This document shows, one piece after another, positions 15,186 through 21,600 of a stretch of 22,357 nucleotides of DNA. Made by a program: the position numbers and the translations under genes. The first letter of the stretch is position 1. Each line of letters begins with the position of its first letter. Origin of the DNA: a virus; IMG/VR virus record IMGVR_UViG_3300008114_000244, positions 1 through 22,357 of that record; one strand, given 5' to 3'. Below the pieces are notes generated by a model that made no database searches, was not told the DNA's origin, and was given only the letters and a program-made list of their open reading frames with translations.

Positions 15186-15767
15186 ATGAGGTTTATTTTA
15201 TTCTCGATTTTATTATTTTTACAAATTAGTGTTTTTTCACAGTTAAGAGATTCGGTCTATGTTAAGACTGAAATTTTTAATATTGTCTATTCTGAAAAAT
15301 TACAACAACCTAAGTGGGTTGAATATAACGTGATATGTCACGATGGTAAAATATCTAGAAAAGGGTTAGATTTTTATCCTATAAAGGGAATAGTTACTTC
15401 TACAAATGAAGATTATGAAAATAATATTTATGATAAGGGCCATCTAGCACCCGCAGCGGACTTCAATTGTAATCAAGACTATCTAAAACAAACATTTTCT
15501 TACTTGAATTGTGTTCTACAACACGAAAGATTAAATAGAGGGGTTTGGAGATTACTAGAATCTCGTGAGAGAGAACTCTCAAAACAATATAAGGTATCTG
15601 TTGAAATAAGAATTAATTACAGTAAAAATTCAAAAGTCCTGTCAACAGGGGCCACAGTTCCCGATTCTTTTACTAAGACAATTATGTATAATAATAAAAA
15701 AGAAAAATATTTCTTCAAAAATGAAGAACCGAAATCATCTGACCCTAATTTATATAGGGTTAATTGA
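15186..15767 (+). CDS. Secreted DNA/RNA non-specific endonuclease (NUC family)
   Basis: Beta-beta-alpha-metal type nuclease that cleaves DNA and RNA without sequence preference, exported from the cytoplasm. Signal peptide MRFILFSILLFLQISVFSQ (1-19, cleavage probably before Gln-19). The family motif DRGH appears as YDKGHLAPAADF with catalytic His-86; the second motif, normally S/N-N-x-x-P-Q...LNxGxWxxLE, appears as SYLNCVLQHERLNRGVWRLLE, with Asn-108 and Asn-117 at the metal-ligand/structural positions. Arg to Lys in DRGH occurs in known members. 193 residues is short for the family but covers the core. It lies between an outer-membrane protein and a secreted protease, 33 bases before the latter. 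Possible roles are degrading extracellular or periplasmic DNA (host debris, matrix DNA, competitor genomes) or nucleotide salvage; role is inferred. Confidence 0.87.
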   Translation: MRFILFSILLFLQISVFSQLRDSVYVKTEIFNIVYSEKLQQPKWVEYNVICHDGKISRKGLDFYPIKGIVTSTNEDYENNIYDKGHLAPAADFNCNQDYLKQTFSYLNCVLQHERLNRGVWRLLESRERELSKQYKVSVEIRINYSKNSKVLSTGATVPDSFTKTIMYNNKKEKYFFKNEEPKSSDPNLYRVN

Positions 15768-15800
15768 TGTTTAATAAACAAATAAAATAAAATTAAAAAA

Positions 15801-17600
15801 ATGAAAAAAGTAATCTTATCATTACTGTTTGTTTTCTCATTTATTTTCGGGTATAGTCAATACGACTTATCTAAAAATATTGACAGACAAATTATTGTGG
15901 TTCCGAAAAAAGGAATGGAACCACAAGCAAAGAATCACTTTAATCAAGGTGATACAAAAGTTGTAGTCGAATTTGACCAACTTGGATGGTATGTTGTCCT
16001 GATTCCGAATGGTGTAAACCAAGATGAATTTATTAATCAAAACAAAAGTTTAAGTTTCGTTCAAAATCTTTACAAAGACGAGGCAAGACAGATGCAATTG
16101 GATTATATTCCAAACGACGCCGAGTTCACATCTTGTTGGCATCTTAAACAATCTACCGATAAGGATATTGATGCGGACGAAGCTTGGGATTTAGTTCCGA
16201 CCGACAATCCATTTGTTAGTGTTGCAATGTTTGACGGGGGATTGGATTTAACTATTCCTGACCTAGTTGGTAATACTAACAGCCCATTTAACGCAGTTAA
16301 TAGTACAACGTCAATCCCCTATGTGAATTCTTTTGATAAACACGGAACAGCTTGTTCAGGAACAATTGCCGCAGTAACAAATAATAGTATTGGTGTTAGT
16401 AGTGTTGGTAACAACAAAGTAAAAGTAATGCCAGTTAATATTATGTCACAAGTTTATGATGGAGGTAGTTTTGCTACTTCAGACGTTATTCAAATTAATG
16501 GAGTAAATGCTGCAATGGCAAACCCAACTTGTGTTGCAATTGCGATGTCCTATGGTGGTTCATCATACTCGGCGTCTCTTGAAGCGGCTTTTAACGCTGC
16601 AAGAACAACTGCAAGAGGTGGTAAAGGTATGGTGGTTATGGCATCATCAGGTAATCAATACTCAGGAACCGCGGCTCAGTATCCCGCAAATTACAATAAT
16701 GTTTGGGGAATTGGAGCAACTTCTTCAACAGATGTAAGAGCTTCTTTCTCAAACTACGGACAAATTTGTGACATTTCAGCACCTGGTGTAAGTATTAGAA
16801 CTACAGATAGATTGGGAGCTGCAGGTTACGACCCTGGTGATTATCGTAGTATTAGTGGAACATCATTTTCGTGCCCGATAACAGCCGCCGCAGCGGCATT
16901 TATATTCTATAAAAATTGGGAACTTACTGACGACCAAGTATTACAGATACTTGCTCAAACATGCGAGAAAGTAGGAGGATATACTTACTCCAACAATCCT
17001 ACGTGGCCACTCTCAACAAGAAGTAACGAACTTGGATATGGTAGAATTAACTTGAAGGACGCTATTAATGCCACACCAAACCCTGGTGGAGTAATTCCAC
17101 CTCCTCCACCACCTCCTACACAAATTCATAATTTTGTTATTAACACTTTAACTGTTAATCCAACATCAGTTATCGCTGGTAACAATATTACTATAACGGC
17201 GACGATTGCAACTCAAAACCCTACATATCCATCGGTTAATGTAATGACCCAACATAGACTATCAACCAATACAACTTGGGGTGATGCTGATGACATTGTA
17301 ATCGGAACAACTAGTGGTAATCTTGGTGGTGGAGTTGCAACTGATGTTGAAACAATTATTTATACTGTTGGAAATATAACAGGGACAAGATATATTATTA
17401 GTAGAGTTAATTATATGGGGTCTATTTCAGAAACCGTATCTTATCTGCAACCCTTACTTCACCATCAACATCTAGTGTTACAATTTCACCAACACAGGTT
17501 GCGGTGTCATTCCAATGGAAAATTACAAACACAGGTTCAGTTCCTATTACTTCCTTTACTTGGGACAGAAATTGGATTACACAAACCGCACCTGTTTTAA
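15801..17600 (+). CDS. Secreted subtilisin-like serine protease (S8), frameshifted
   Basis: Signal peptide MKKVILSLLFVFSFIFGYSQ (1-20), an I9-like propeptide region (about 30-95), then a full subtilase domain: catalytic Asp-145 (VAMFDGG), His-181 (DKHGTACSG), oxyanion Asn-285 (ASSGNQ) and Ser-355 (ISGTSFSCP). A Pro7-8 linker (about 435-442) leads to a CARDB-like beta domain (NFVINTLTVNPTSVIAGNNITITATI). The frame then goes wrong: after about residue 545 (GSISETVSY) the reading becomes His/Gln/Leu-rich (HHQHLVLQFHQHRLRCH) and stops at 17600, while sensible sequence continues in the -1 frame to 18049. The intact protein would have about 749 residues. Catalytic residues are intact. As an exported protease next to an exported nuclease and porin it may attack surface proteins or matrix; a virion-borne protease is the alternative. 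Confidence 0.85.
   Translation: MKKVILSLLFVFSFIFGYSQYDLSKNIDRQIIVVPKKGMEPQAKNHFNQGDTKVVVEFDQLGWYVVLIPNGVNQDEFINQNKSLSFVQNLYKDEARQMQLDYIPNDAEFTSCWHLKQSTDKDIDADEAWDLVPTDNPFVSVAMFDGGLDLTIPDLVGNTNSPFNAVNSTTSIPYVNSFDKHGTACSGTIAAVTNNSIGVSSVGNNKVKVMPVNIMSQVYDGGSFATSDVIQINGVNAAMANPTCVAIAMSYGGSSYSASLEAAFNAARTTARGGKGMVVMASSGNQYSGTAAQYPANYNNVWGIGATSSTDVRASFSNYGQICDISAPGVSIRTTDRLGAAGYDPGDYRSISGTSFSCPITAAAAAFIFYKNWELTDDQVLQILAQTCEKVGGYTYSNNPTWPLSTRSNELGYGRINLKDAINATPNPGGVIPPPPPPPTQIHNFVINTLTVNPTSVIAGNNITITATIATQNPTYPSVNVMTQHRLSTNTTWGDADDIVIGTTSGNLGGGVATDVETIIYTVGNITGTRYIISRVNYMGSISETVSYLQPLLHHQHLVLQFHQHRLRCHSNGKLQTQVQFLLLPLLGTEIGLHKPHLF
17430..17450 (+). other. Frameshift junction in subtilase gene
   Basis: The upstream frame is convincing to about 17438 (…ISETVS) and the -1 frame is convincing from about 17443 (SATLTSPSTSSVTISPTQVAVSFQW…). 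The -1 frame is open from 17411, so the shift must be between 17411 and 17600. One missing base near here would join them. No canonical -1 slippery heptamer (X XXY YYZ) is in frame. Confidence 0.7.
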
Positions 17601-18049
17601 CTTGGCCTACATCAACATCTTGGCAAGGACCACTATTACCGGGTCAATATATTTTATTACCCCAAGGTGGAACTATAACAAATCAATTTTCAGCATCTTG
17701 GATGTCATCAAATGTTTGTTTTAGTGCAACAAGTTGTGCTCTACCACTAGGTTCAACTAATACAATGAGAATGAGAATTCTCACAGTAAATGGTGGGACT
17801 GGCGATGGTAATTTAAATAACAATCAGGTTGATTGTATTGTAACAAGACTTGCGACGGCTGTTAACAATGATGGAGTTCTTGGTGGTGGTGAGGTTGATT
17901 ATGTTGAAGTTAGACAATTTAGTCAACTATATGAAAAACCTTTAAGATATAATTCTTTGGATGAGGCAATACTCGAAAAAGGATTGAATGTTATTCACAT
18001 TCATTACTCTGATGGAACAGTTGAAATTAGGAAGATTTCTGTTAATTAA
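17504..18049 (+). CDS. C-terminal part of the frameshifted subtilase
   Basis: Not a separate gene in my reading: the sensible reading begins before the ATG at 17504 (SATLTSPSTSS… from about 17443) and continues the protease at 15801. It holds a second beta-sandwich-like domain (SFQWKITNTGSVPITSFTWDRNW… through NQFSASW) with a Cys pair (NVCFSATSCALP) and a Gly/Asn-rich stretch, GGTGDGNLNNNQVDC. The last 40 residues, KPLRYNSLDEAILEKGLNVIHIHYSDGTVEIRKISVN split over two strands, resemble the end of a type IX secretion sorting domain (G-x-Y/N-x-I-x-I…G…xxKIxVN). If that is right the protease would go to the cell surface or medium via host T9SS. Likeness is weak and not tested. Confidence 0.65.
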   Translation: MSFQWKITNTGSVPITSFTWDRNWITQTAPVLTWPTSTSWQGPLLPGQYILLPQGGTITNQFSASWMSSNVCFSATSCALPLGSTNTMRMRILTVNGGTGDGNLNNNQVDCIVTRLATAVNNDGVLGGGEVDYVEVRQFSQLYEKPLRYNSLDEAILEKGLNVIHIHYSDGTVEIRKISVN

Positions 18050-18070
18050 AAAATAAAATGACTAATATTA

Positions 18071-18097
18071 AAAGGAGACTTAGGTCTCCTTTTTTTG
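18071..18097 (+). terminator. Rho-independent terminator after protease
   Basis: Stem AAAGGAGAC (18071-18079), loop TTAG, GTCTCCTTT (18084-18092), T run to 18096. Ends the nuclease/protease unit. Confidence 0.93.
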
Positions 18098-18105
18098 TTT
18101 AACGG

Positions 18106-18113
18106 ATATTTAT
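18106..18113 (+). promoter_or_regulatory. ATATTTAT motif before gene at 18129
   Basis: Exact ATATTTAT directly behind the terminator and 15 bases before the ATG. Confidence 0.5.
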
Positions 18114-18128
18114 TATAAAAAGTTTTAT

Positions 18129-18812
18129 ATGAAAAATCTAAATTTATTATCCGAATCAGATAAAAACAATATTTTAAATTTGTATAGAGAAAAAAAAATA
18201 ATTATTGAACAAGAAGCACCAGTACAACAAAATTACACAGTACAAGATTTACAAACTATATTAAATAGGGCACCATATAATGCTAAATTAACCGCCGATA
18301 ATAAATTTGGTCCTTTAACCGCTGGGGCTATAGGCAGTGCTTTAGATATGGTAAAAAGTGGACAAGCGTCTGATTATTTTAAACCGATGCAAAGTAAACA
18401 AGTAACATCGATACCCACATCAACCGCAACTCAGACCACTACTGGCACAACAACTGGCACAACAACTGGTACAACCACCGCACCATTAGCACCAATTTCA
18501 ACGGCTTCTCCAATATCCCAAACGAACAAAGATATTAAAACACCTGCAGACGCGGACCAGGCAATACAAGCGGCTAAGTTGGAGGCTGAAAAAATTAAAC
18601 AACAAGGGAAAATAACACAGGAGATGTGTAGAAAAGTTGGTAGAGCCATAAACCCTGTCAACCCATTCAAAAAAGAAGTTGCAAGTCAATCTTTGTGTGA
18701 CGCATTAAGAAGTTGTATATCGAATAATATGTTAGTAAGAGATGAATCAGTATTTAGCGCCTGTAATGCATTTCCGGCAACAAAAGGGACAGAAACAAAA
18801 ACAACCGTTTAA
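18129..18812 (+). CDS. PG-binding-like domain protein with leader and Thr-rich linker
   Basis: 227 residues, function not established. N-terminus MKNLNLLSESDKNNILNLYR EKKIIIEQEAP resembles the recurring 'LTES…' helical leader of this phage and ends near IIE/Q (residue 27), a possible prohead-protease site. Residues 36-78 (YTVQDLQTILNRAPYNAKLT, ADNKFGPLTAGAIGSAL) follow the peptidoglycan-binding-1 pattern: V-x-x-LQ-x-x-LN…L…DxxFGPxTxxAI. A Thr/Gly-rich linker (about 100-120, TTTGTTTGTTTG) connects to a helical C-terminal domain with four Cys (QEMCRKVG, SLCDALRSCISN, FSACNAF). There is no signal peptide. It could be a virion protein that touches cell wall, for example during entry, or a lysis-related one; neither is shown. 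The stop overlaps the convergent gene by 4 bases. Confidence 0.75.
   Translation: MKNLNLLSESDKNNILNLYREKKIIIEQEAPVQQNYTVQDLQTILNRAPYNAKLTADNKFGPLTAGAIGSALDMVKSGQASDYFKPMQSKQVTSIPTSTATQTTTGTTTGTTTGTTTAPLAPISTASPISQTNKDIKTPADADQAIQAAKLEAEKIKQQGKITQEMCRKVGRAINPVNPFKKEVASQSLCDALRSCISNNMLVRDESVFSACNAFPATKGTETKTTV
18441..18476 (+). repeat. 12-bp tandem repeat in Thr/Gly linker
   Basis: Three copies: ACTGGCACAACA twice exactly (18441-18452, 18453-18464), then ACTGGTACAACC (18465-18476). Each encodes a TGTT unit. Copy number is likely to vary between related phages. Confidence 0.85.
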
Positions 18813-19057
18813 TTCACTTCTGATTCATTGGTATTTTTAGTTTCTTTATTAGAAATAACTCTAATTGCTTTAGATATTATTTCACTTTCCCCAAGAGAAA
18901 ACGCACCTCTATGAAAGGCTGATTTACAGGCCATTGTTAAAAAATAAATGGCTTCTTGATTTGACATCGACTCAATGATTATCTCTAAATGTTCTTCGCT
19001 TAGAAGAGGTACTTCGTCAAAAATTTTACCGTATAATTCGTCTGTTTGATTTTCCAT
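18809..19057 (-). CDS. Small hypothetical protein (82 aa)
   Basis: Unknown function; an acidic, mostly helical protein: ELYGKIFDEVPLLSEEHLEIIIESMSNQEAIYFLTMACKSAFHRGAFSLGESEIISKAIRVI. No signal peptide and one Cys. The ATG at 19055-19057 has no Shine-Dalgarno and no ATATTTAT in its own orientation (the copy at 19066 points the other way, to the gene at 19097), so its promoter differs from the late-looking set. Its stop overlaps that of the convergent gene (TTAA, 18809-18812). Length, reversed orientation and neat codon content suggest a real gene, perhaps an early regulatory one; that is a guess. Confidence 0.7.
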   Translation of the reverse strand: MENQTDELYGKIFDEVPLLSEEHLEIIIESMSNQEAIYFLTMACKSAFHRGAFSLGESEIISKAIRVISNKETKNTNESEVN

Positions 19058-19065
19058 AATATTTG

Positions 19066-19073
19066 ATATTTAT
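19066..19073 (+). promoter_or_regulatory. ATATTTAT motif before gene at 19097
   Basis: Exact ATATTTAT in the 39-base divergent gap, 23 bases before the + strand ATG at 19097. Confidence 0.45.
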
Positions 19074-19096
19074 AATTATAGACAATAAATTTCATA

Positions 19097-19828
19097 ATGT
19101 TAAGTGAGATAATAAAAAAAGTTTTAAGGGAAGCGTCTGGTGATTCTGGAGGTGCCGGTGCGTACATTACGGCTCTACAACCCGGATTAAGAAATTTTGA
19201 TAAAACTCAATTACAACCATTCATCCAAGCCGTATCTGATTATGATAGTCCTTTGTTACAATATGATAGTTATGATGGTGAAATGAGTATGAGATTGGAC
19301 CAAATAAAAAAAATAGAAAAACAGGCTGAAAAAATCACAGATAAGATGAAAAAAAAACCTTATTTAACCTTTAGTGATGAGGACGGTAACAATATAAATC
19401 AAACACCAGGTAAAGGATTAAATGTTGTACCTATTAAAGAATGGGTGGAAATAAATGAGGAAACAGTATCTGAAGATTTGGCGGTTTGGTTTGGTACAAA
19501 GAAAAAACCAAAGGGTAGTAAACAACCAAAAGGTCCTTGGGTTAATATATGTAGAAAAAAAGAAGGAGGTGGACATCCCCCATGTGGAAGACCTGAAGCC
19601 GATTCAAAAGGATACCCAAAATGTAGAGCAGCGGGTGTCGCTTCTAAAATGACTGATTCACAAAAAAGAGCGGCTTGTGCTCAAAAAAGAAGAGCCGAAA
19701 AAAGTGACCCAAAAGTAGGAACAGGTAATTCACCAACTATGACTTCGTACAAACCAAAAAAAAAGACCCAAAATGAGTCTTTAGAAAAATTGGTTAAGAA
19801 AATAATTAGAGAGATTGTTCAGGACTAA
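19097..19828 (+). CDS. Leader-bearing protein with DUF5872/DUF6321-like Cys domain
   Basis: 243 residues. The N-terminus MLSEIIKKVLRE/ASGDSGG is an amphipathic helix closing with LRE/A at residue 12, a good prohead-protease consensus and much like T4 capsid-targeting sequences. Residues about 130-205 hold a distinctive domain: DLAVWFGTKKKPKG…GPWVNICRKKEGGGHPPCGRPEADSKGYPKCRAAGVASKM…QKRAACAQKRRAEK. The W-V-x-[IV]-CR…GGG…CGR…YPxCR pattern is that of DUF5872/DUF6321-type domains of viruses and phages (name from memory); its spaced Cys suggest metal binding, unproven. The Lys/Arg-rich nature suits nucleic-acid contact. A second amphipathic helix, LEKLVKKIIREIVQD, ends the protein. Likely an internal virion protein packaged with DNA (inference). 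Its 3' end overlaps the convergent gene by 23 bases. Confidence 0.8.
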   Translation: MLSEIIKKVLREASGDSGGAGAYITALQPGLRNFDKTQLQPFIQAVSDYDSPLLQYDSYDGEMSMRLDQIKKIEKQAEKITDKMKKKPYLTFSDEDGNNINQTPGKGLNVVPIKEWVEINEETVSEDLAVWFGTKKKPKGSKQPKGPWVNICRKKEGGGHPPCGRPEADSKGYPKCRAAGVASKMTDSQKRAACAQKRRAEKSDPKVGTGNSPTMTSYKPKKKTQNESLEKLVKKIIREIVQD

Positions 19829-20249
19829 TTCTTTCATTATTATCAATTTTTTTGAGAATAGATGACAATGAATACTCAATTTGTGATGTAATTTCAGTCT
19901 CATAGGTCTGTCTTTCACGTTCTGTTCTATTATCATACATACGTGATAATCTTTCCCACGATTTAAAACTGAGTACCACATCATAGTGATATACGTGATT
20001 TGTTACACTAATCTTTCCACCATCCAAGATAACAAACAATCCAAGTTCGGAATTCTTAATATACCTTTTACCTGAAATGGGGGCTATAAGGAATTTAGAA
20101 CTAGGGTGATTAATCAACTTTCTACAGATTGTACTACAAATCCGTACATTATCATCCGCAGGTGCAGAATTATAATTAGATTTTTTTGCCAGCCAAATTG
20201 CTGATTTTACATAGAGTTTTTTAAGCCAACGATTAAGAATTTTTTTCAT
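19806..20249 (-). CDS. Hypothetical phage protein with host-type promoter
   Basis: 147 residues, family not recognised. N-terminus is very basic and amphipathic (MKKILNRWLKKLYVKSAIWL), but not a signal peptide. The middle has Cys in ICSTICRKLI and a beta-rich core (KFLIAPISGKRYIKNSELGLFVILDGGKISVTNHVYHYDVVLS); the C-terminal third is charged helix (YDNRTERERQTYETEITSQIEYSLSSILKKI). It starts at ATG 20247-20249. Unlike its neighbours it has no ATATTTAT motif but a near-perfect Bacteroidetes promoter at 20270-20300, so it is probably expressed by unmodified host polymerase, early in infection. Function is unknown. Confidence 0.75.
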   Translation of the reverse strand: MKKILNRWLKKLYVKSAIWLAKKSNYNSAPADDNVRICSTICRKLINHPSSKFLIAPISGKRYIKNSELGLFVILDGGKISVTNHVYHYDVVLSFKSWERLSRMYDNRTERERQTYETEITSQIEYSLSSILKKIDNNERISPEQSL

Positions 20250-20269
20250 GAGTGTTTGATTTATTACTA

Positions 20270-20300
20270 CAAAAGTACAAATAAAACCTATATCTACAAA
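20270..20300 (-). promoter_or_regulatory. Bacteroidetes-type promoter (TTTG-N19-TACTTTTG)
   Basis: On the minus strand TTTG (20297-20300) is followed after exactly 19 bases by TACTTTTG (20270-20277), matching the Bacteroidetes consensus TTTG-N19-21-TAnnTTTG at both elements. Initiation would be about 10-15 bases before the ATG at 20249, leaving a short leader. Confidence 0.7.
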
Positions 20301-20304
20301 AAAA

Positions 20305-20802
20305 TTATTTCTTTTTTTTCGTGAATATGATGGCAGATTCGGTAACCGCTAAAACCGCAATTGCGGGTAACCAAGCACCAGTTACACCTCCTAATAATAT
20401 ACCAACCGCGGCAACACTAACACATAATGTGTTTTTTTTCCATTTCCTTATTGATTCTGTTTGAGTTATAGAAGTAACTTCATTTCTTAATTGTGATACT
20501 TGTAATGTGTCTACAAGCTGGAAATAACGTTGAGACAATAAATTATAATCGTAATCGGCTTGTGATAATTGGTCAGTAAGTTTATCGTTAGACTTGATTA
20601 AAGAATCATTCTCTGCAGAACATTTTTCTAATCTTGATAACTTTTCTAATAATTTGATTTCTTGCTTTTTTGTGAAGAAGATACCTGAATCACCCTTAAG
20701 GATTATCCTTTTTGGTAATTCTTTTTGACCATAGACTATCACGTTTAGGGTCATTATAATACTCAGTACAATCAATTTCTTTAATAACTTCATCTCTCTC
20801 AA
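20305..20802 (-). CDS. Exported coiled-coil protein with C-terminal membrane segment, spanin-like partner
   Basis: 165 residues; a start at 20793 (MKLLKK…) may be used instead of 20802 and gives a cleaner signal peptide, MKLLKKLIVLSIIMTLNVIVYGQ. No lipobox Cys is present, so it is not a lipoprotein as classic Rz1 is. Residues about 45-110 are coiled-coil-like (KKQEIKLLEKLSRLEKCSAEND…), and about 127-158 is a Gly/Ala-rich hydrophobic stretch (LCVSVAAVGILLGGVTGAWL) followed by KKKK. It overlaps the upstream gene by 107 bases in another frame, the arrangement seen for nested or overlapping Rz/Rz1 spanin genes. A lysis role is plausible by architecture only. Confidence 0.65.
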   Translation of the reverse strand: MREMKLLKKLIVLSIIMTLNVIVYGQKELPKRIILKGDSGIFFTKKQEIKLLEKLSRLEKCSAENDSLIKSNDKLTDQLSQADYDYNLLSQRYFQLVDTLQVSQLRNEVTSITQTESIRKWKKNTLCVSVAAVGILLGGVTGAWLPAIAVLAVTESAIIFTKKKK

Positions 20803-21058
20803 TTACTATTGTTTCTTTTGGTTTTGAGGGTGTGGTGATGAAAACCGTATCAACCTCAATCGTTTTCGTGTCTTCTAATAATAGTAATTTTTTTTCATAA
20901 TTCAATAGCTCGATACTATCGGATAGGCTCACGATAGTTTTCTTAAACTTTTCAGTTTCTTTTGGATAGACATTATACACTTTTTTAGGTACGGTTATTA
21001 CATATAATAACAGACCTAGTATAACGGAATAATACCAGTATTTTTTTAAAAATAACAT
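20696..21058 (-). CDS. Small N-terminally anchored membrane protein, i-spanin-like
   Basis: 120 residues. One N-terminal transmembrane segment, YYSVILGLLLYVITV (about 9-23), after Lys-5/Lys-6 (so N-in, C-out), then a periplasmic-type charged helical region (KETEKFKKTIVSLSDSIELLNYEKKLLLLED) and a Thr/Pro/Ile-rich tail (VDTVFITTPSKPKETIVIERD). This matches the plan of Rz-type inner-membrane spanins, and its 3' end overlaps the next gene by 107 bases, again spanin-like. There is no sequence motif to prove it. The ATG at 21058 lies 4 bases after an oriented ATATTTAT and 1 base before the end of the HNH gene, so this pair is late-transcribed by that reading. Confidence 0.65.
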   Translation of the reverse strand: MLFLKKYWYYSVILGLLLYVITVPKKVYNVYPKETEKFKKTIVSLSDSIELLNYEKKLLLLEDTKTIEVDTVFITTPSKPKETIVIERDEVIKEIDCTEYYNDPKRDSLWSKRITKKDNP

Positions 21059-21059
21059 A

Positions 21060-21554
21060 TTAATAAATATCTGGTTTCAGTAGTTTCAAAAACTCAACCC
21101 AAGTTTCTAAATCATTTTCATTTCTACCTATGTTAGCCGAATAACAACACAGGACAACATTATCTTTAGTGTACCCCTTATTTTTATCTAATCTATCTAA
21201 AGAAGGTTGTTGGGGATGTTTTGGCTTATTTGACGGTATTAACGGTATTTTGAACCAATAACATAGACCTTTTTGGTTTTCAAAAAGTTCGTTAACTTCA
21301 TCGACAGTCAAAGTATTTTCAATACCTCTGTGTTTGGAGTCATGAATCAAGGTATTTTTCCAAAGTCTTACTCTTCTTTCCTTTTGTTTTTGTCCTTCTA
21401 TTTTTCTAAACTCCGCATCTTTTCTTCGATTTTTTTTATATTCTCTTGTTGATTCTAATACGCATATCTTACATCTTAAACCTCTTTGTGATTTATAAAA
21501 TTCGTCCGAGGATTTTACTTCATTACAAATTTTACATTTTTTTTGTGTATCCAT
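21060..21554 (-). CDS. Freestanding HNH-type endonuclease with N-terminal zinc motif
   Basis: 164 residues from the ATG at 21554, chosen over the upstream TTG (21578) because it gives the usual N-terminus and leaves the ATATTTAT motif outside the gene. Residues 7-31 form a zinc ribbon-like C-x2-C…C-x2-C (CKIC, CKIC). The middle is very basic (KKNRRKDAEFRKIEGQKQKERR). The C-terminal part is the family core: LTVDEVNELFENQKGLCYWFKIPLIPS…PSLDRLDKNKGYTKDNVVLCCYSANIGRN, i.e. CxW/Y…SLDRxD…GYTxxNVxxCC…N, as in phage HNH endonucleases of the HNH/ENDO VII superfamily. Such genes in T4-like phages are mostly mobile, homing-type. I see no intron or split gene next to it. Nuclease activity is probable, not shown. 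Confidence 0.85.
   Translation of the reverse strand: MDTQKKCKICNEVKSSDEFYKSQRGLRCKICVLESTREYKKNRRKDAEFRKIEGQKQKERRVRLWKNTLIHDSKHRGIENTLTVDEVNELFENQKGLCYWFKIPLIPSNKPKHPQQPSLDRLDKNKGYTKDNVVLCCYSANIGRNENDLETWVEFLKLLKPDIY
21063..21070 (-). promoter_or_regulatory. ATATTTAT motif (minus strand) before i-spanin-like gene
   Basis: Read on the minus strand: ATATTTAT, then 4 bases to the ATG at 21058. It lies inside the last codons of the HNH gene. Confidence 0.45.
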
Positions 21555-21558
21555 ATTT

Positions 21559-21566
21559 ATAAATAT
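21559..21566 (-). promoter_or_regulatory. ATATTTAT motif (minus strand) before HNH gene
   Basis: Read on the minus strand: ATATTTAT followed by 4 bases and the ATG at 21554. Same spacing as for the copy at 21063, and one reason to prefer the 21554 start. Confidence 0.45.
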
Positions 21567-21600
21567 ATGGGTAAACAAAAAAAATTAAAAAAAATAAGAA

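Noticed and set aside
17430-17450. Programmed -1 ribosomal frameshift in the subtilase
   Set aside because: No in-frame X XXY YYZ slippery heptamer and no clear stimulatory hairpin; a missing base explains it more simply.
18441-18476. Short tandem repeats as a CRISPR array
   Set aside because: The units are directly adjacent without spacers and lie in frame in a Thr/Gly linker.
21555-21578. TTG start at 21578 for the HNH gene
   Set aside because: It adds eight residues that overlap the ATATTTAT motif, while the ATG at 21554 gives the normal MDTQKKCKIC start.
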